Positions 16,969 through 26,764 of a stretch of DNA of 64,000 bases are shown here, one piece after another. This stretch comes from Chitinivibrionales bacterium (GTDB lineage: Bacteria; Fibrobacterota; Chitinivibrionia; Chitinivibrionales; WJKA01), in the NCBI GenBank assembly GCA_014728215.1, contig WJLZ01000117.1:123731-187730 (forward strand), written 5' to 3'. Within the stretch, counting starts at the first letter, position 1. The number at the start of each line of letters is the position of its first letter. The position numbers were made by a program, and so were the translations under genes. The notes beneath the pieces were generated by a model. It was given only the letters and a program-made list of their open reading frames with translations. It was not told where the DNA came from and did no database searches.

Positions 16969-17361
16969 ATGACACAACGGCAGATATATGCTCGATGGGG
17001 GATAGCAGCCCTCATTTTCATAATTTTTCTGATGGCTTTGCTTTCACTCACTATTCAGACAATGGATCAAAACAGCAATCACGAGAACGGTCTGGACAGG
17101 GATACAACCCAGGCATTCGAAGATACCGCCTTTATACCGGTGCCGCGCCTGGAAACACTGCCGCAGGAGAATGGGAGATATCCGTATACGCTTGATGTGT
17201 TTCCATTCCATAACGGCAGATTATCGGTTCAATTGACAATGCCGAGCCGGACAGCGAGTTGCCCGAGAAGCAGGGGGATGATACTTGTAAGACCGACCAG
17301 TCCCCATTCTGAGGCTGATAACTGTACGACATCCAGGACCCGGGCCACAGGAGGAACATAG
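16969..17361 (+). CDS. Putative small membrane protein
   Basis: 130 residues, no recognised family. A clear hydrophobic segment (about residues 11-29, WGIAALIFIIFLMALLSLTI) follows a short basic N-terminus, so it would be membrane anchored with the rest outside. Two signals support the gene: a strong ribosome binding site (AAGGGAGGTG) and a sigma-54-type promoter upstream. Against it, the last 44 codons overlap the 3' end of the oppositely oriented ATPase gene, and that part looks like antisense of coding sequence (Ser/Thr/Arg-rich). The true protein may be shorter, ending after a frameshift near residue 85. Moderate confidence that it is real. Confidence 0.45.
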   Translation: MTQRQIYARWGIAALIFIIFLMALLSLTIQTMDQNSNHENGLDRDTTQAFEDTAFIPVPRLETLPQENGRYPYTLDVFPFHNGRLSVQLTMPSRTASCPRSRGMILVRPTSPHSEADNCTTSRTRATGGT

Positions 17362-19916
17362 ACAGCGATTAACAGAAGGGCAATGCAGAGCCCGATGGCC
17401 ATCCATACCACCAAATTTCGTGTGATGCGGTTTTTTAAGAATGATGAACCATGTTCGCGCAGATTGAGTGCATGCCAGAGACGGGCAAAGGCGATAGAGA
17501 GAAATGTTATTGTCGCCGCTTTCTGATGGTCCATGCCGGCCCATCGCAGGGCATAGGCAAAGGTGCCGAGAATCGGAATGGCGATAATAATACCGAAAAT
17601 GCCTATTGTACGCCAATTGCGCCGGGTAACGATGGGTTCTGACGGGGCGCGGGGTGGATGTTGCATTTCGTTGCCGCTTCCCGGGCCAACCGCAAGGGCA
17701 ATGGCCGGAAATATATCGTTGACAATATTGATATAGAGTATTTGAAGAGGAAGAAGGGGAAGCGGGGCGCCGACAATCGAGGCAAAAAAGACAATGCAGA
17801 TTTCACCGATATTGCCGGAAATCATATACATGACAAAATTTCTGATATTTTCAAAGATAACTCTTCCCTGCTGAATGGCCGCGGTAATGGTGGCAAAACG
17901 GTCGTCTTGAAGGATAATGTCCGATGAATCTTCGGCAACAGGCTGCCCCCGTTTTCCCATGGCAATACCGATATCCGCCTTTTTCAACGCAGGGGCGTCG
18001 TTGACGCCGTCGCCGGTCATGGCAACAATCTCGCCCTTGTTCTGATGTAAGGCTATGAGGTCGAGTTTCTGTTTCGGACCCACGCGAGCGAATATGGCTC
18101 CGGAGATCAGCTCCTTGCGCCGTTTTTCATCAAGATTCTCGGGAGCTTGAAGGTCACTTCCATGAAAGACATTCTTGTCACTCTCAACAAGACCCAGTTC
18201 CTTGCCGATAGCTATTGCGGTCTCCCGCTGGTCGCCGGTAACCATAACAACGCGAACACCGGCCTTGCGGCACATTTCGATCGGTTCCATGACATCTTTA
18301 CGGGCAGGATCGATCATGCCGACAAGTCCCAGGAAGGTCAGGTCGGTATAGGGAGCGCCCTCTTCACTTTGGGGAGTGCGCATGGCCAGGCCAAGGACCC
18401 GCATGCCCTCCAGTGCCATATCGGCTGAATTCTTTTTCCATTCTTCCCGCAATGTATCATCGAGTTTTCCGGTCTCTCCATTGGTTCGAATAGTCGAACA
18501 TGCCTGCAATACCGCACCCGGCGCCCCCTTGACCGCTTCAAAAATACCGTTCTCGGTCTTATGATAGGTAGCCATCATTTTCTTATCAGGATCAAAGGCT
18601 ACTTCTCTGATTTCGGGGTTCTTTTCTGTTTGCTGTTCCCGGTCCATGCCGGCTTTCATTCCGGCTTCAAGAAGAGCGATTTCCATGGGATCGCCAACAT
18701 TGCCCTCATCATTTATCGATGCATTATTGCAGAGTACTCCCACCTGAACCATGGCCCTGAGCGTGGTATCCTGCTCGATATCGATATCTTTGTCCTGTTT
18801 GCTGTCGTGAAACACGACGCTGTTATCATCTCCCCGGCCGGCAACATCGACCGGATGGTGCACGGAGCTGTATTTTTCCACTCTCATTTTATTTTCGGTC
18901 AGGGTTCCTGTTTTATCGGTAAAGACAATGGTAGTTGATCCCAGCGTCTGGACGGCCGAAAGACGGCGGACAAGTGCATTCCTTTCAGCCATCCGTTTCA
19001 TGCCCCGGGCAAGGGCGACGGTCGATACGATGGGAAGACCTTCGGGGACCGCGGCAATAAAGAGTGCAATCGCTGTTTCAATCATTAAAAACAGCTCTCT
19101 CCCGGCGATAATGCCCGCCGCTGCAACAACAACCGCAATGACCACAATCAGGCGTACGAGCTTGGTTGCCAGGCGGTTCAATTGACGGTCGAGTGGATCT
19201 TCTTCCGACTCGGCCTCCTGTACCAGCGAAGAGACTCCGCCGATTTCGGTATCCATGCCGGTAGACACCACCACCGCAGAGCCCGACCCTTCGGTAATTG
19301 CCGTACCCTTGAACAGCATCGATTTCCGTTCGGGAAGAGGAGCGTCTTTGGAAACGGTGTCTTCAGTCTTTCGAACAGGCACCGATTCTCCGGTGAGTGC
19401 GGATTCATCTATCGTAAGATTGTTCGATTCGATCACCCGCATGTCGGCAGCGGCAATATCACCGCTTTCGATAAGGACAATATCCCCGGGGACCAGATTC
19501 CGCGAATCGAGCGTATGAGCAGTGCCGTCACGCATGACCTTGGCGGATTTGGTGTCCATTTGCTGCAGTGATTCCATGGTCCGCAGGGCACGAAGCTCGG
19601 TAACGAATCCGATCGCTGCATTAATGAGTAAAGCGAGCAGTATGGCAATACCGTCGGTCCATTTCTGGAAAAGAAAGGAAAGCACGACTGCGGCAAACAA
19701 CACCGCCATGATCAGGCTTTTAAATTGCCGTATGAGAATCGACCAGACACTCTCCCGTTCGACTTGTGCCAGACGGTTACTGCCGAATGTTTCCAATCGC
19801 TGTTTCGCTTCTTCGGGTTTCAGCCCCGACTCAGTATCTACCTCAAGGGTTTTACAAACATCTTTCCATGACTGTGTCCATGCTGCTTTGATATTTTCCG
19901 TTTTCGATTTGTCCAT
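17229..19916 (-). CDS. P2-type cation-transporting ATPase
   Basis: 895 residues. The phosphorylation site FTDKTGTLTENK, TGES in the actuator domain, TGDGVNDAPALKKADIG at the hinge, and IAAVPEGLPIV in membrane helix 4 define a P2A-type (SERCA/PMR1-like) pump. Helix 6 reads NIVNDIFPAIAL, in which Asn and Asp are plausible Ca2+ ligands; Mn2+ or Na+ are alternatives. Ten membrane helices are expected. Upstream is AAGGA nine bases from the start. It follows treY by 20 bases, so an ion pump appears to be the last gene of a trehalose operon, which suggests a shared role in osmotic or desiccation stress. Confidence 0.9.
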   Translation of the reverse strand: MDKSKTENIKAAWTQSWKDVCKTLEVDTESGLKPEEAKQRLETFGSNRLAQVERESVWSILIRQFKSLIMAVLFAAVVLSFLFQKWTDGIAILLALLINAAIGFVTELRALRTMESLQQMDTKSAKVMRDGTAHTLDSRNLVPGDIVLIESGDIAAADMRVIESNNLTIDESALTGESVPVRKTEDTVSKDAPLPERKSMLFKGTAITEGSGSAVVVSTGMDTEIGGVSSLVQEAESEEDPLDRQLNRLATKLVRLIVVIAVVVAAAGIIAGRELFLMIETAIALFIAAVPEGLPIVSTVALARGMKRMAERNALVRRLSAVQTLGSTTIVFTDKTGTLTENKMRVEKYSSVHHPVDVAGRGDDNSVVFHDSKQDKDIDIEQDTTLRAMVQVGVLCNNASINDEGNVGDPMEIALLEAGMKAGMDREQQTEKNPEIREVAFDPDKKMMATYHKTENGIFEAVKGAPGAVLQACSTIRTNGETGKLDDTLREEWKKNSADMALEGMRVLGLAMRTPQSEEGAPYTDLTFLGLVGMIDPARKDVMEPIEMCRKAGVRVVMVTGDQRETAIAIGKELGLVESDKNVFHGSDLQAPENLDEKRRKELISGAIFARVGPKQKLDLIALHQNKGEIVAMTGDGVNDAPALKKADIGIAMGKRGQPVAEDSSDIILQDDRFATITAAIQQGRVIFENIRNFVMYMISGNIGEICIVFFASIVGAPLPLLPLQILYINIVNDIFPAIALAVGPGSGNEMQHPPRAPSEPIVTRRNWRTIGIFGIIIAIPILGTFAYALRWAGMDHQKAATITFLSIAFARLWHALNLREHGSSFLKNRITRNLVVWMAIGLCIALLLIAVYVPPVARVLDVVQLSASEWGLVGLTSIIPLLLGQLAVRLGIVN

Positions 19917-19936
19917 TCAATAGTCCTTAGCGGAAG

Positions 19937-22732
19937 TTAACCTTTTGAGATCCAGAGCCCCACCGGAAAATGGGTGATCAGCTCACCGACCTCTATTTCG
20001 GGGCCAAGTTCCATCTCTTCACCGCTGTATATTTCCCGGAAGCTCCTCTGCTCTGCAAAGGGAAGTGTCAGGTTCGTATTTTTCCACATTTCCTTACCCA
20101 GGGGATATTCCATTTTTTCCATCAGCGAACAGGTGAACCTTGGCGCAAGTGTCAAGGATGCGGTGGCGCCGGATTCCCGGACAAAGGCGACAATGTTCTC
20201 TGCGTAGTCACCCGTTGTTCTGACTGGAACATAACTCCCTTGGTTAAAGAGTTCCGGGTTTTGGCGACGGGCCTGGAGGGAACCGTAAATTGCATACATT
20301 TTCATAAGCGCTTCATTGGGCGTGGCGATCAATTGAGCAAGCAGAGAATCAAGACCCGATTCGATTCCTTCGACAAGTCTGTTCAAAAGGCTTTTGCGCA
20401 ATCGATAGTCAACTTCACGGCGATTGTCGGGATCAACGAGCATATATTCGATCAGTTCGGTCCCCTGAAACATGTCCGGAACTCCCGGAACGGTATTTCG
20501 GATAAGGCACTGAGAAAGAGAATTGAGCATGCCGTGCCATGCGATTGTCGAGACAAAGTCCCGCAGGTCATCGAGGAATTCCCTGTTGTCTTCTGCCAGA
20601 AGAGCATCGATAAAATTCATGACCGCTTTTTCATAATCTGTATCAGGTTCTATCCATGCCGTATGAATTTTCGCTTCTCTGATCGCTTTGAGCATGAACT
20701 CTTTAATGCGCGACCGATAGGCGTCGTTAAGCCCCCGCTCAGTAAGGGTGAGTGTTGCAATCAGTGTCTGATAGAGCAGATATTCATCATTGAAATCGGG
20801 AGCCTGCCGCGAATGTACCCGTTTTTTGAACCGGCTGTTAATCTTTTTCCAATGGGATGCCTTTTTTCCCCATTTAAATGGAATTTCAGAAAGAACCAGG
20901 AGCCGTGTGCGGGTATCCTCGCCCCGTTTCGAATCGTGAGTAGCCGTTGCATTGAGCGCAGCGGGGCGGTGTTGCTGTCGTTTTTGTATATAATGATGAA
21001 ACTTCGTGAGTGGTGTACCGAATTCGGCAGGCCAGCCACCCACTTCATTGAGCGCCGTCAACCTGTTGTATATGTAAAGAAAAGTGTCTTCGTAACCCTT
21101 TGCCATAAGAGGACCGGTAAATTGCTGGAACCGCATCAGCGATGCCCGGCGGTCCTGGGTTTCCGGTGCCGGATTGGTTTTCAGACGAGTAAAAAAATAC
21201 TCGATAAAACGGTATTCGTATTTGAATTCGGGACGGGCACTGAGGGCTTTTTTGATTGCACTTAAAACAACCTTTTTATCGCTATTCTCATATTTGTAAA
21301 AATCGATATAGGTCCGGTACACAGGAAAATGGACCAACAGTTCGGTAAGCGCCCGGCGCAAACCATGAAAAGTGACATCGTTGCCCGGAAGTTCATGGTT
21401 TGCCGCATGAAGAATAAGCGCGGCCAGATTATCGAGATCACCAAGCATATGCTTGTGAATAATTAGACGCTTGCGGTCAACTTCGAGTTCATTGACCCTG
21501 ATCTTATGGCCGATAAAACGGGTATAGATTCCACTCAAGATCCGTTCACTGCTTCTCCGGCAGAATATCCCGTTCAGTTTGTTGAGAAATTGATACCCCG
21601 TATCGCCTTCCACCGGCCAGTGTTTGGGGAGCGTCTCGTTCCGTTCAAGGATTTTTTCGACTACCAGATAGATACCCGGAGAGCGGGTGCGGATATTTTG
21701 CAGATAGGCATAGGGATCATAAAGCCCGTCGATATGATCGATGCGAAGTCCCTGAATCAATCCCTGGGAAATAAGATCGAACATCAGTGCATGGGTGGTG
21801 TTGAATACCCGTTCGTTGTCCACCCTCACGGCGATAAGATCGTTGATAGTGAAAAACCGGCGGTAGTTAATTTCTTCGGCTGCAACACGCCAGAAACTGA
21901 GACGGTAATGCTGGTGATCGAGCAGTTGCTGCAGAAGTCCCGGGCCGGGAGACGACGAACCGTCGGCATTGTATTCCGCTATGGTCTCATCGATAAATTT
22001 CCTGATCGACTCGTGTGTGGTATATACTTCATTGAGTACCTGTAACGCCATCTCCGTCTGGCTGTACCGTTCCTGTGGTTCGCTTGAGTCGGGGAGGTTG
22101 TGAAGGGTGTGCAGTACACCGGCAAACCGGACATATTCCTGCCCCGAAAGACATTGACGGAGCGCAAAGAGATTGCGGCCGAACACTTCGAAATAGCTTT
22201 CCGGCCGGACTGGAAAACGTTTCTCGTAATAGGCCGTCTGCAGCCGGTTGTTCTCGTAGACAAGTGAAATTTCCTTATCGCTGATACAATCACCGAGCGG
22301 CTTGCCTAAAAAAGGGGCGATAATCCTTCCACGCAGACTTTCGTGCATATGATCCCAGTTAATATCAAAAAATTCCGCATACCGTGACGCTCGCCCATGA
22401 GTGAGTACATCCATGAGCATGTTATTTTCAGGGCTGTATGCCATGTGATTGGGTACAATGTCCTGAATCCATCCCATGTCATGATCTTTTACCCAGGCAA
22501 GTAAGGAGACGAGTTCATCCCAGGTACCCAATTCAGGGTTGATTTCCCGTGGATCGCAAACATCGTAGCCATGAAGACTGCCGGTGGCAGCCCGTGTTAC
22601 CGGCGATGCATAAATATGGCTGATACCCATCTTTTTGAGATAGATGATCTGTTCGCGGGCATGAGCAAAAGTAAACGACGGCCTAAACTGAAGTCGATAG
22701 GTGGAGTCGGGTATAATTGTGTTTGTATTCAT
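19937..22732 (-). CDS. treY: Maltooligosyl trehalose synthase
   Basis: 931 residues of the GH13 family. The start STYRLQFRPSFTFAHAREQIIYLKKMGISHIYASPV and GSLHGYDVCDP are classic TreY. GLRIDHIDGLYDP holds the catalytic Asp, VEKILERNE the acid Glu, and ATHDSKRGEDTRTRL the C-terminal signature. The enzyme converts the reducing end of a malto-oligosaccharide into an alpha,alpha-1,1 (trehalose) unit. TreZ, encoded 15 bases upstream, then releases trehalose. The length is on the long side but normal. Full length with all motifs. Confidence 0.95.
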   Translation of the reverse strand: MNTNTIIPDSTYRLQFRPSFTFAHAREQIIYLKKMGISHIYASPVTRAATGSLHGYDVCDPREINPELGTWDELVSLLAWVKDHDMGWIQDIVPNHMAYSPENNMLMDVLTHGRASRYAEFFDINWDHMHESLRGRIIAPFLGKPLGDCISDKEISLVYENNRLQTAYYEKRFPVRPESYFEVFGRNLFALRQCLSGQEYVRFAGVLHTLHNLPDSSEPQERYSQTEMALQVLNEVYTTHESIRKFIDETIAEYNADGSSSPGPGLLQQLLDHQHYRLSFWRVAAEEINYRRFFTINDLIAVRVDNERVFNTTHALMFDLISQGLIQGLRIDHIDGLYDPYAYLQNIRTRSPGIYLVVEKILERNETLPKHWPVEGDTGYQFLNKLNGIFCRRSSERILSGIYTRFIGHKIRVNELEVDRKRLIIHKHMLGDLDNLAALILHAANHELPGNDVTFHGLRRALTELLVHFPVYRTYIDFYKYENSDKKVVLSAIKKALSARPEFKYEYRFIEYFFTRLKTNPAPETQDRRASLMRFQQFTGPLMAKGYEDTFLYIYNRLTALNEVGGWPAEFGTPLTKFHHYIQKRQQHRPAALNATATHDSKRGEDTRTRLLVLSEIPFKWGKKASHWKKINSRFKKRVHSRQAPDFNDEYLLYQTLIATLTLTERGLNDAYRSRIKEFMLKAIREAKIHTAWIEPDTDYEKAVMNFIDALLAEDNREFLDDLRDFVSTIAWHGMLNSLSQCLIRNTVPGVPDMFQGTELIEYMLVDPDNRREVDYRLRKSLLNRLVEGIESGLDSLLAQLIATPNEALMKMYAIYGSLQARRQNPELFNQGSYVPVRTTGDYAENIVAFVRESGATASLTLAPRFTCSLMEKMEYPLGKEMWKNTNLTLPFAEQRSFREIYSGEEMELGPEIEVGELITHFPVGLWISKG

Positions 22733-22747
22733 AGACTTGATATTTCA

Positions 22748-24574
22748 TTACGCAGCGACAAAAACCGCGCTGCATTTCCCATTTATTTTTTCCTTACGAA
22801 GTGAACCCTTCTTCAGGGCGGGGAGCAGTGAACCGGGACCGTTCCATCGTGGATCGCTCGAATCGAGGACCTTTTCCCAGCTTTTATCTTCCATACGGGT
22901 AATCGATGCAGGATGATCGGCAAAATTGAAAAGACATACAACTGTTCCACTTTCTGTTTCCATGATAATGGTAATAAATTTACCATCGTTGTCTGCGTAT
23001 ATTTCAGGGGCAGATGAGACATGTTTCTTTGCAAAGGCATATTCCCGGCGTAAACCGATACAGGTGCGGTAAAAACCGAGCAAGATGGCATGATCGGCCT
23101 TTTCTGTCCGGCTCCACTGGAGTTTAGACTGAAAAAATGTATCCTCTGCAAAGGGATCGGGAGGGTCGATTCCCACATGAAATGCGGCAAATTCCTCTTT
23201 TCTTCCTTTGCGTACCGCTTCCTGTAAATCGGGATCGGTATGATCGACAAAATAAAGAAAGGGGTTCGCTTCCCCATACTCTTCACCCATGAACATCAGG
23301 GGGATATACGGGGAAAGGAGAAGTACGGCCGCTGCACACTTCCGGCTTTCAAAATCGACAAGTAGGCTCATTCGTTCACCCCGGGCACGATTACCGACCT
23401 GGTCGTGGTTCTGAATGCAAAGGACGAATTTATTTCGGGCCAGGTCAACCGCCGGGTTGCCATGGGTCCGTTTGCGGTAATTCGAATAACGGCCGTCATA
23501 AACAAACCGGTCATTCAATGCTTTGGCGAGTACGTCGCTGTCGGTGAAATCTCCCAGAATTCCCTGATTCTCACCGGTGAGTTGGACATGAAGCGCATGG
23601 TGGAAATCATCGGACCATTGCGCATCGATATCTAACCCGCCTTGTGATGCCGGTCTGATTAAACGGGAATCGTTCAGGTCGCTTTCGGCAATGAGCCAGC
23701 GCATGCGGGAGTTGGAACGCGACCACTCATGAACTTCATCGGCAAGCTGAGCAAGAAAAGGTTTGGCACTGAAATCGTATATCGCATGCACGGCATCCAA
23801 ACGAAGAGCGTCGATATGAAAATATTCGTACCAGTAGAGTGCATTGGCGATAAAATAACGTCTTACTTCATCGCTGAAGGGACCGTCAAAATTGACAGCA
23901 TCGCCCCAGGGCGTTTTATATTTATCGGTAAAGTAAGGGCCGAAATCGCGCATGTAGTTGCCTTCAGGACCAAGATGATTATACACAACGTCAAGAATAA
24001 CCGCCAGTCCCCGTTTATGGCACTCGTTAACAAAATCTTTTAAGCCGTTGATACCGCCGTAAGCGGTGTGTACTGCAAAGGGATAGACGCCGTCATACCC
24101 CCAGTTGCGGTTGCCCGGGAAGTGGGCTACCGGCATGAGTTCGACTGCAGTAATACCGAGATCGACAAGGTGGTTAAGACGTTGTGTCGCCGACAGCAGT
24201 GTTCCTTCGTCGGTAAAGGTGCCGATATGAAACTCGTAGATGATATAGTCGTGAAGCAGAATTCCTTTCCATTTCTGATCTTCCCAGGCGAATTCGGTAT
24301 GGTCGACTACCTGAGAGGGGCCATGGACCCCTTCGGGCTGGGTAAAAGACGCCGGATCCGGGCGCCGTATGGAGTCGTCAATACAATACTGATATATGCT
24401 TCCCGCCGGAAGTTCCGGCAACAGGCAGTGCCAGTATCCCAGCGGATCTTTATCCATCGGAATTTCGGCTTTTCGCGGACGGAGTAATTCCAGGGTGATT
24501 TTTTCATGATGGGGTGCCCAAACCGTAAATGTGCACTTTCCGGGTGTATACCAGGCTCCTGGTTTAAACGGCAT
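22748..24574 (-). CDS. treZ: Malto-oligosyltrehalose trehalohydrolase
   Basis: 608 residues. The N-terminal beta-sandwich (GAWYTPGKCTFTVWAPHHEKITLEL) precedes the GH13 barrel: FHIGTFTDEGT, VELMPVAHFPGNRNWGYDGVYPFA, nucleophile Asp in HIDALRLDAVHAI, acid Glu in LIAESDLND, and QNHDQVGNRARGER. It cuts the alpha-1,4 bond next to the trehalosyl end made by TreY. It lies 31 bases after the DUF4139 gene and 15 before treY; the four-gene run DUF4139-treZ-treY-ATPase has no internal terminator that I can see. The debranching partner GlgX/TreX is at 40-42 kb. Confidence 0.95.
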   Translation of the reverse strand: MPFKPGAWYTPGKCTFTVWAPHHEKITLELLRPRKAEIPMDKDPLGYWHCLLPELPAGSIYQYCIDDSIRRPDPASFTQPEGVHGPSQVVDHTEFAWEDQKWKGILLHDYIIYEFHIGTFTDEGTLLSATQRLNHLVDLGITAVELMPVAHFPGNRNWGYDGVYPFAVHTAYGGINGLKDFVNECHKRGLAVILDVVYNHLGPEGNYMRDFGPYFTDKYKTPWGDAVNFDGPFSDEVRRYFIANALYWYEYFHIDALRLDAVHAIYDFSAKPFLAQLADEVHEWSRSNSRMRWLIAESDLNDSRLIRPASQGGLDIDAQWSDDFHHALHVQLTGENQGILGDFTDSDVLAKALNDRFVYDGRYSNYRKRTHGNPAVDLARNKFVLCIQNHDQVGNRARGERMSLLVDFESRKCAAAVLLLSPYIPLMFMGEEYGEANPFLYFVDHTDPDLQEAVRKGRKEEFAAFHVGIDPPDPFAEDTFFQSKLQWSRTEKADHAILLGFYRTCIGLRREYAFAKKHVSSAPEIYADNDGKFITIIMETESGTVVCLFNFADHPASITRMEDKSWEKVLDSSDPRWNGPGSLLPALKKGSLRKEKINGKCSAVFVAA

Positions 24575-24605
24575 ATAATACCTTTCTAATGACGGTTCGG
24601 CAAAC

Positions 24606-26072
24606 TTATTCCAGTCCCACTCTCACCCGATAGGTGAGAGTGTTTTTGTCCTTTTTGGGAATGTTCAGGGTAAACTTGACTGTAAAGGCATCGAATTTTT
24701 CGTATGAATGGCTTTTTTGGGTTATTTCCCAATTGTCATCAAAGTGTTCGATAATATCGACCCGCACCGAAGATTCGGTCTGATTTTTCACTTCAATTTC
24801 CCATGCCGATTCATATAACTGAGTACTGACACGGTTATATGCTGTTTGACGGCGTTCTGCGGTAATATCAAAGGCGGCTCCCATTTCCAGCTTGACTGTT
24901 TTATTCACCGGGGTATGGTCGATTCTGTCTTCACCGATAAACTGCCGCTGTCCTTCGGAATCTTCTACATATCCTCTGATAATCCCTGCCGGAAGCGGCC
25001 GTCCGGGCCCCCGCCGTCGGGAATTGGTCAAAGAATAAATAACCAGCACCGGCGCCTCAACATCCCTGCCGGTATATCTTCCCCTGAAAAAACGGCTGCT
25101 CCCCTCGATCAGGTATTCTTTGGCAACCGATATTTTCGATGTTCCAAAGAAACGGATTTGCTTTGTTTGCGCCTGGTCGATATTTACCGGACGAGCGATG
25201 GTGTATAAATGGTAGGATGATAATGCTTCTTCCCCGACCTCCTCCGCTGCCTCGGCTTTACCCAACCCTCGATATCGTCGACGGTCGAAACCGGGAGATT
25301 GCTGCACGCGATTCACTTTGCCGGCAACGAGTTTCAACGTTGCATTGGGAAAGGATGCGCCGCTGCGGTTGTCGAGTGTCACCCATCCATTCAGGTCGGC
25401 CCGCCGCTTGTTGTCGTACACAAGCAGAATGTAATTGGCTTTCCAGTTGATATTTTCGGTCAGATAAGATGCTTCGAGGGTGTGTGCTTTCTCCGTCCTG
25501 TTCTCAGCCAGCCATATCAGCGTGGGGTGGGCCACCAGTCCCTCGGGAAGCGCCGGAAGTACCACATATCCCGGATGGTCCAGATAAATCTTATCTTCCA
25601 CCCGATACACCGGACCGTCGTTGTTACTGATCAGATTGGCTTCGGTGGTAATTGTCCGGTCTTGATATTCGTTCCACTGGATTATCCGGAGCCTTTTACC
25701 GACATATTTATTCAGCAGTTTATTTCTGTTGATAAGGTCGTATTCGTAGTTCTGCTCGAGGATTGTAAAAGAACCTGAGTTCGATGTCGATGTTGCGGTG
25801 ACGCTTGAAGGAAGTATATCGGCTGCAACTCCCTCGAAATACACCTTCACCTTTCCTCTGGGCATGGTAATTGTACGGGTATCTTTGACAAGGCCGATAT
25901 TTGCATTGTAAACGGTTATTTCCATGCCTGAGCGGTCTGCTTTTCGGGCTAAAACCCGGATCGGCTGAGCCTGGGAAACATCACAAACGAGCATATACAG
26001 GCATAGGGCAACCGATGTCCTGCACAAGTCGGCCCATTTCGTGCTACAGGTCCGATATGGATATTGAGCCAT
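24606..26072 (-). CDS. DUF4139-domain secreted protein
   Basis: 488 residues from the Met at 26072 (MAQYPYR). A basic N-terminus and hydrophobic stretch ending VSQAQ look like a Sec signal peptide with cleavage after AQ. The mature part begins MEITVYNANIGLVKDTRTI and runs through a DUF4139 domain (YLTENINWKANYILLVYDNKRRADLNGWVTLDN..., ending in a beta-rich region RVRVGLE). DUF4139 proteins are exported and of unknown role. The open frame reaches 26249, but a sigma-54-type promoter lies at 26103-26118, so the upstream part is a promoter, not protein. The start lacks a clear ribosome binding site, so 26090 or 26084 remain possible. Confidence 0.75.
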   Translation of the reverse strand: MAQYPYRTCSTKWADLCRTSVALCLYMLVCDVSQAQPIRVLARKADRSGMEITVYNANIGLVKDTRTITMPRGKVKVYFEGVAADILPSSVTATSTSNSGSFTILEQNYEYDLINRNKLLNKYVGKRLRIIQWNEYQDRTITTEANLISNNDGPVYRVEDKIYLDHPGYVVLPALPEGLVAHPTLIWLAENRTEKAHTLEASYLTENINWKANYILLVYDNKRRADLNGWVTLDNRSGASFPNATLKLVAGKVNRVQQSPGFDRRRYRGLGKAEAAEEVGEEALSSYHLYTIARPVNIDQAQTKQIRFFGTSKISVAKEYLIEGSSRFFRGRYTGRDVEAPVLVIYSLTNSRRRGPGRPLPAGIIRGYVEDSEGQRQFIGEDRIDHTPVNKTVKLEMGAAFDITAERRQTAYNRVSTQLYESAWEIEVKNQTESSVRVDIIEHFDDNWEITQKSHSYEKFDAFTVKFTLNIPKKDKNTLTYRVRVGLE

Positions 26073-26102
26073 GGTATTGTTCATAGTCATTGCAATACAA
26101 AT

Positions 26103-26118
26103 AGCGAAATGCATGCCA
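26103..26118 (-). promoter_or_regulatory. Sigma-54-like promoter for DUF4139-treZ-treY-ATPase
   Basis: On the reverse strand TGGCAT-GCATT-TCGCT, GG and GC ten bases apart; the -12 box differs from TTGCT by one base. Transcription would start near 26092, only about 20 bases before the chosen start codon. Confidence 0.55.
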
Positions 26119-26171
26119 AAATGTGTAGTACAACGGCTATAGTGAGAATTTGTTCGAAATGGATCGTTTGG

Positions 26172-26182
26172 TTTTCCCGAAT
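26172..26182 (+). promoter_or_regulatory. TTTTCCCGAAT element (candidate activator site)
   Basis: Lies about 55 bases upstream of the -24 box at 26103-26118. It is an exact copy of the element at 3196-3206. Confidence 0.3.
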
Positions 26183-26764
26183 CAGACAATCGGATTCTTA
26201 TTTTTGCAAAAATGGAAAAAGGGGAGGGGGACCACCAATGAACGAGCAAATGAGGATATGAGGGAATCGAGATCGTGAGGAGTAAATACTTATAGAACTC
26301 ATCTCATATATGGTTGCGGACTTCGTCCGGCTGCAAAGCCGACTGCCTTTGTCGTGCTGCATCGCCGGACCATTCCAGGATGTCTGCTTCGCGCTTCGCG
26401 GCACTCGGCTTTTCGCTCGGCCTCGGGCCATCACGTCCATTTATGAGATACAGTACACTGGGGCCCGATCGTGAACGGGGGCTCATAATTATGGTGAGGC
26501 TGAGGAGGAACCTGAATGTTGAAAGTCGGAAGAGGATAAATAAATTTGTGTTCACAGACCGGAAGAGAGGGGGACGATACAGTAGCCCGACTGTGAAGGG
26601 GTTGCAGCCGGGGGACTGCAGCAGAGGTTTTTAGCATAGGCGCTTAGATGTCTGATCCATTTTATTTACCATGCGCTCCCGTTTTTTTGACCGATAGTAT
26701 TTAATTTTTCTCGGCTCAATATCCATTAAGCATTTTTTCAAACCAATCGGACATTTTCAGCCGG
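26183..26764. other. Gene-poor stretch with small hairpins
   Basis: No supportable gene. It contains small inverted repeats such as CGGAC-TTC-GTCCG (26317-26329) and a CTGCAG-flanked GC-rich palindrome near 26600. Short open frames here have no ribosome binding site or recognisable domain. It may be decayed DNA next to the broken gene that follows. Confidence 0.4.

Noticed and set aside
16951..16972. TTGACA and TATAAT before the small membrane protein gene, as a sigma-70 promoter
   Set aside because: The boxes are nine bases apart instead of about seventeen, and TATAAT overlaps the start codon.
19970..21265. 431-codon antisense frame inside treY
   Set aside because: Every treY motif is intact on the other strand; the antisense translation has no known domain and reflects codon bias.
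26314..26634. 106-codon frame in the gene-poor stretch
   Set aside because: Odd composition, no ribosome binding site, no domain, small hairpins within.
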